From Corallococcus sp. (GTDB lineage: Bacteria > Bacillota > Clostridia > Christensenellales > CAG-314): DNA of 64,000 nt. Each line of letters begins with the position of its first letter. Positions within the stretch are counted from its first letter, which is position 1. Where the stretch lies: the NCBI GenBank assembly GCA_023665205.1, contig JAMPEJ010000002.1:62001-126000 (forward strand). The letters run 5' to 3'. Below the pieces are notes generated by a model that worked only from the letters and a program-made list of their open reading frames with translations, did not search any database and was not told where the DNA came from. The position numbers and the translations under genes are program-made. Positions 60,337 through 64,000 of this stretch are shown here, one piece after another.

Positions 60337-60421
60337 CTTTACGTACAATCCGAACGTTACGGCAACGTATAATAATTGCATTGGGCGAAGGAGAAAAACT
60401 CATCGCTGCATTGCGGCGCAT

Positions 60422-61474
60422 TTAGGACTGCGCCGTCTCAGACTTGGAGTATTTAGAAAACTTTTTGACAAGATACGACATAAGAAAAACCGACCAATAC
60501 GCAATTTCGTAAACAGCAAAAGATACTGCAAAAGTCAAAAACACCAAAGCGGCGTCGGATATTTTTGAATGTTTCTGTAACAATTCTCCCGCGGCCAAAT
60601 GAATAACGTACAAATAAAACGACATGTTCCTGCCGAAGTATTTGTAATAAGCTGTGTTTTCGGTAGGTTTCAAATTTGTAAAAAACACTACCAGACAAGC
60701 GGAACACAACACCGACGTCACATAGTACTCCATTTCGACGATCATATTTTCGAAATATTGCAGAAAAAAGAATGCTATACCTAGTACCAGATAAATCCAC
60801 TTGTAACGGTTTTGAGGACAGAGCGCGTTTTTATGTTTACCTAGCAGATATCCCGTTGCGACCGCAGGCAACCCCATGAACAATGCGTTGCGGCGATAGT
60901 ATAACCTGACGGCACGATCGAACAAATCCAAATATCCGCCGAAAAACAGCGAAACTGCAAAACATATCGGTACTATAAAATAATACCACTTTGTTTTGCC
61001 GAATTTGACAATAACAAAGTGTATAAGCGACACCACAAACAAGGCTATCAAAAACCACAAATGATAACCGGACGTAATGTATTTGTTAAAAACGAAAAAA
61101 TCCTGAAAAAACGAGTCGTAAAACAAGTTTTCAAACATATCGGCAAGGCTATCGCCGTAAACAAGCGTCATTACAAAATCGTATATAACGTAAATCAACA
61201 GCCCCAACAATAAATATTTAGCAGAACCGATTACAAAGCGTTTGGATCTTGCATACTCGGTATCTTTATCCGACGAGTAAAGAAAATATCCGCTTATCAT
61301 AAAAAATGCAGGCACCGCCATGCGGTAAAGCGCAGCAAAACGGAAATCGTCGTAGAAATGAATGCCTATGACTAGAATAATTAGAAAAATTTTGAAAATA
61401 TCCAACCATACAATTCGAGAACTCTTGGAATTACCCATACTTTCCTCCGACATATCGGTATTGCCGTAACTCAT
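60422..61474 (-). CDS. acyltransferase-3-family membrane protein
   Basis: A 350-residue membrane O-acyltransferase with about ten helices: IVWLDIFKIFLIILVIGIHF at the N terminus carries the conserved His, followed by VPAFFMISGYFLY. The family acetylates or succinylates surface sugars, wall polymers or lipids. The ATG at 61474 has AGGTGG upstream; a longer frame to 61510 has none. No polysaccharide genes are adjacent, so the acceptor cannot be suggested. Confidence 0.85.
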   Translation of the reverse strand: MSYGNTDMSEESMGNSKSSRIVWLDIFKIFLIILVIGIHFYDDFRFAALYRMAVPAFFMISGYFLYSSDKDTEYARSKRFVIGSAKYLLLGLLIYVIYDFVMTLVYGDSLADMFENLFYDSFFQDFFVFNKYITSGYHLWFLIALFVVSLIHFVIVKFGKTKWYYFIVPICFAVSLFFGGYLDLFDRAVRLYYRRNALFMGLPAVATGYLLGKHKNALCPQNRYKWIYLVLGIAFFFLQYFENMIVEMEYYVTSVLCSACLVVFFTNLKPTENTAYYKYFGRNMSFYLYVIHLAAGELLQKHSKISDAALVFLTFAVSFAVYEIAYWSVFLMSYLVKKFSKYSKSETAQS

Positions 61475-61611
61475 CGATCCACCTGTTACCTGCTTTTTGT
61501 TACACGGCAATTTATTACATACTCGCTGCTAATACAAACTTGTGCAAAACAACTACGTTATGCATCAAACGTCTGCAACTGTAAACGCATTACGCAAAAC
61601 TGCGAACAAGC

Positions 61612-61647
61612 GAAAAGGCGCAAACCGTTAGCAGTTGCGCCTTTTTG
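61612..61647 (-). terminator. terminator after rpmE
   Basis: AAAAGGCGCAA and TTGCGCCTTTT form an 11-bp stem; on the minus strand it is followed by CGC, with the T tract in the stem base. Confidence 0.7.
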
Positions 61648-61657
61648 AATTATCTGA

Positions 61658-61870
61658 TTATTTCTTGTCGAAGCCGTACTTCTTGTTGAACTTGTCTACG
61701 CGTCCGCCTGCGTCTACCAACTTTTGCTTACCCGTAAAATACGGATGGCATTTGTTGCAGATTTCCACCTTGATGACGTCGGTATCCTTCGTGGTACCCG
61801 TCTCGAAGGTTGCGCCGCAAGCACATACAACAGTCGCCGTGTGATAATTCGGATGTATACCTTGTTTCAT
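61658..61870 (-). CDS. rpmE: 50S ribosomal protein L31, zinc form
   Basis: A 70-residue L31 of the 50S subunit (central protuberance bridge to the 30S). It keeps four zinc-type cysteines: C16, C18, C38 and C41 (VVCACG and ICNKCHPYF). This is the zinc-containing type, normally replaced under zinc starvation by a non-zinc paralog not seen here. GAGGTAAAG precedes the ATG. Confidence 0.98.
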   Translation of the reverse strand: MKQGIHPNYHTATVVCACGATFETGTTKDTDVIKVEICNKCHPYFTGKQKLVDAGGRVDKFNKKYGFDKK

Positions 61871-61924
61871 TACGCTTTACCTCGCTTTGATATTTTAGAG
61901 AAAATTCCCTAACAGTGCTTGCTT

Positions 61925-61953
61925 ATTATACTCTGCGCCAAACGATAAGTCAA
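61925..61953 (-). promoter_or_regulatory. promoter of rpmE
   Basis: On the minus strand TTGACT, 17 bp, TATAAT, about 55 bp before the ATG. No zinc-responsive palindrome was evident around it. Confidence 0.75.
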
Positions 61954-61999
61954 GCGTTTTTTATTGGACGCCGCCCGCTAAGCAAAATACTTAAAAACC

Positions 62000-63085
62000 T
62001 TATCCGAACAAAATGAAATCGGCGTCTTTGCCTATTTCTATCGTTCCTACGCGATCGGACAAACCGATAAGTTTGGCAGGGTTGATCGTCCACATTTTTA
62101 TCGCTTCGTAAAGCGGCAGACCGGAAAACGTTACTGCATTTGCAAGCCCGGTATACGCGTCCAAAGTGCTGCCGGCGCGAACGCCGCTTCCCTTAAGTCT
62201 GGCGTCGCCGTCCACTACTTCTACGCCGTAGCCTGCAAGAGAATATTCGCCGTCGGGAAGCCCCGTAGCCATGATACTGTCCGTAATGCACACCACTTTG
62301 TCCGCGCCTTTGGTTTTTACAAGCAGACGGAAAACGTCGCGCTGCACGTGTTTGCCGTCGCAAATCACCTCGCAATAATTGCCGCACAGCATTGCCGTGC
62401 CGGAAACGTTCAGGTCGTGTCTGTCCAACTGCGCCATAGCGTTGCCCCAATGAGTAAAAGATTTCGCGCCGGCATCTATCGCCTTTTGAACCGTAGCGCC
62501 GTCCGCAGCGCTGTGTCCGACGGAAACAACCACGCCGGTTTTAGAGACCGTTGCAATAAAGTCAAGCGCGCCGTCCAGTTCCGGAGCAACGGTAATTACC
62601 TTTATCATGCCTTTTGCGGCTTTTTGATATTGCAAAAATTTGTCCATGGACGGCGTTTGCAAGAATTCCACCGGCATTGCGCCGCAGAACTTTTGCGAAA
62701 GAAACGGGCCTTCCAAGTGGATTCCTTTAACTTCCGGATAATCTTTGGCAAGTTCCGTAATTAGCGAAAGTTGACGGCAAATATGCTCGTCGCTGTCCGT
62801 CATGACGGTCGGCAGCACAGTACCTACGCCGTGCGCAACGTAAAATTCCAAAATCTTTTTCATTCCGTCAAGGTCGGCGGTATTGAAGTCATAGCCGTTG
62901 GCGCCGTGCGTGTGAATATCTATAAGCGCCGGCAAAACGTATCGTCCCGTACAGTCCACGACTTCCGTTTGGTCGTCCGCCACTACGTCGGGGGCAATTT
63001 CGATAATCTTGCCGCGGTTGGCGACTATGTCCATACGTTCCAATTTATCTTTGATAAGTACAAGCCCGTTTTTGTAGAGAATCAT
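62000..63085 (-). CDS. nagA: N-acetylglucosamine-6-phosphate deacetylase
   Basis: A 361-residue amidohydrolase that removes acetate from GlcNAc-6-phosphate in amino-sugar and wall recycling. Metal and substrate motifs are DIHTHGANGYDFN, HLEGPFLS, VGHSAADGAT and ITDSIMATG. The usual HLFNAM reads HWGNAMAQLD. Length is typical. AAGAGG precedes the ATG. It starts 24 bp after the phosphosugar mutase stop, so the two are probably one transcript; nagB is not in the window. Confidence 0.93.
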   Translation of the reverse strand: MILYKNGLVLIKDKLERMDIVANRGKIIEIAPDVVADDQTEVVDCTGRYVLPALIDIHTHGANGYDFNTADLDGMKKILEFYVAHGVGTVLPTVMTDSDEHICRQLSLITELAKDYPEVKGIHLEGPFLSQKFCGAMPVEFLQTPSMDKFLQYQKAAKGMIKVITVAPELDGALDFIATVSKTGVVVSVGHSAADGATVQKAIDAGAKSFTHWGNAMAQLDRHDLNVSGTAMLCGNYCEVICDGKHVQRDVFRLLVKTKGADKVVCITDSIMATGLPDGEYSLAGYGVEVVDGDARLKGSGVRAGSTLDAYTGLANAVTFSGLPLYEAIKMWTINPAKLIGLSDRVGTIEIGKDADFILFG

Positions 63086-63109
63086 TTCCGTAACCTCTTG
63101 ATAAAACCT

Positions 63110-64000
63110 TTATTTCATTATTGCATCCAATTGGTTTTTGATTTCGTCAAACCGCTGTGCGATCGTCTCGTCGTCGCCTTGCGCAGTAACGTAACACTTT
63201 ACAAGAGGTTCGGTACCGCTCGGGCGCAAAATCACTTGGCTGCCGTCCTGACTGTTGTAGCGTATAACGTTGGACTTGGGAAGTTTAAGCTGCGTTTGCG
63301 TGAGAAAATCCGTTGAAGCGACGACCTTGCTGTTACCGAGTTTTTGCAGAGGATGGTTACGTATGCTTACGAACAAATCTTTAATTTTTTGCGCGCCCTC
63401 GGCTCCCTCGAACGTGTAACTGAATGTTTTTTGTACGCTGTTTCCAAGTTCCGCTTTCAGTTCGTCAAGTCTGTCTACCAAAGTTTTTCCGTGTTTGCGC
63501 CAATAAGCTATGCACTGACAAGCAAGCATTGCCGCAACCACTCCGTCCTTATCTCGTACGTAACTGCCTTTAAGATAACCGCAGCTTTCTTCAAAGCCGA
63601 AAAGAAAACGGTGTTCTTCTCCCTCGTCTTCCAATTCTTTGATTGTCGCACCGATATACTTAAATCCGGTAAGCACGTTTCTGACTTCGGCGTTGTATTT
63701 TTTTGCAAGCGCTTCCACCATAACCGTAGAAACTATGGTTTTGACGATTACCGGATTTTTGCACAGAGTGCCTTGTTGCGCCTTGTATGACAAAACGTAG
63801 TCGCACAAAAGCAATCCAACGTCGTTGCCGGAAAGTATCGCGTATTCTCCGTTATGACGCACCGCAACGCCCAAACGGTCGCAATCGGGATCGTTGGCAA
63901 GCACTGCGTCGCAGCCTTTTTTTGCCGCAAGTTTCAATGCAAGCGACAACGCTTCCGCTTTTTCAGGATTGGGGTACGGGCAGGTTGGGAAGTCGCCGTT
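63110..64000 (-). CDS. phosphoglucomutase/phosphosugar mutase, 3' part
   Basis: The last 297 codons of an alpha-D-phosphohexomutase; the frame is open through the right edge (reading NGDFPTCPYPNPEKAEA), so the start lies outside. The metal-binding loop is NDPDCDRLGVAV, the sugar-binding loop FGFEESCGY and the phosphate-binding loop RPSGTEPLVKCY. The long form matches PgcA-type phosphoglucomutases of Bacillota, which make glucose-1-phosphate. The phosphoserine loop (domain 1) is not in view. It lies 24 bp upstream of nagA. Confidence 0.93.
   Translation of the reverse strand, partial: NGDFPTCPYPNPEKAEALSLALKLAAKKGCDAVLANDPDCDRLGVAVRHNGEYAILSGNDVGLLLCDYVLSYKAQQGTLCKNPVIVKTIVSTVMVEALAKKYNAEVRNVLTGFKYIGATIKELEDEGEEHRFLFGFEESCGYLKGSYVRDKDGVVAAMLACQCIAYWRKHGKTLVDRLDELKAELGNSVQKTFSYTFEGAEGAQKIKDLFVSIRNHPLQKLGNSKVVASTDFLTQTQLKLPKSNVIRYNSQDGSQVILRPSGTEPLVKCYVTAQGDDETIAQRFDEIKNQLDAIMK

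Noticed and set aside
1-64000. CRISPR array, rRNA, tRNA or intact insertion sequence
   Set aside because: No regularly spaced direct repeats, rRNA signatures, tRNA folds or complete transposase genes were seen. The repeats present are the Rhs duplicate, the ABC-tail copies and the operators.

Overview
The window looks like chromosome from an uncultured, low-to-mid GC Clostridia-type Bacillota (Firmicutes). Supporting this are WhiA, a PgcA-type sugar mutase, a heptaprenyl-diphosphate-synthase component I protein next to an ApbE/NusG_II fusion, a BmrCD-like heterodimeric ABC exporter, XRE switches, cobalamin and yybP-ykoY riboswitches, and sigma-A promoters close to TTGACA/TATAAT. Most genes have clear Shine-Dalgarno sites, TTG starts occur, and TAG, TAA and TGA all act as stops. 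I found no rRNA or tRNA genes and no CRISPR array. Closer taxonomy cannot be read from the sequence.

Layout. 1-8.4 kb is accessory DNA: small collagen-like/coiled-coil genes on the minus strand, then a divergent 1885-codon Rhs/YD-repeat protein with a short C-terminal toxin-like tip, a putative immunity gene, and a displaced second Rhs tip. The toxin/immunity cassette lies between two nearly identical 303-bp direct repeats. A small gene with a LexA-like box in its promoter follows. 8.5-22.5 kb is mostly housekeeping: an M29 aminopeptidase, TcdA, a lipid-kinase-like protein, a HAD phosphatase, an RR-HK-rlmD operon, a heterodimeric ABC exporter (with decayed copies of its 3' end downstream), an ABC-2 pair and a GNAT acetyltransferase. 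23-31 kb holds rpsF-ssb-rpsR, tsaD-P-type ATPase-M32 peptidase and cardiolipin synthase. 31-34 kb holds a cytoplasmic-looking amidase and two secreted proteins, one interrupted by an amber codon.

34-41 kb is one minus-strand operon: substrate-binding-like protein, murB, whiA, dnaE. An MFS carrier follows. 43-48 kb carries a flavin module: a PplA-like FMN-binding lipoprotein, then an ApbE-NusG_II fusion, HepS_I-like membrane protein and pyridoxal-kinase-like protein. proS follows. At 49.5-51.1 kb a cobalamin riboswitch precedes a DUF4430 lipoprotein and an ECF S component, probably a B12 uptake unit.

51.2-55.6 kb has two compact XRE divergons, each with three regularly placed palindromic operators, around two secreted or unknown proteins. 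55.6-64 kb has a HAD phosphatase, a GH13 glucosidase, a manganese riboswitch driving a CaCA exchanger and mntP, a membrane acyltransferase, rpmE, nagA and the 3' part of a phosphosugar mutase that runs off the window.

The most unusual features are the Rhs cassette between direct repeats, the LexA-like promoter beside it, the serial copies of an ABC-gene tail, the two triple-operator XRE switches, the apparently leaderless promoters (tsaD and both tandem xre genes), and the amber-interrupted peptidase.
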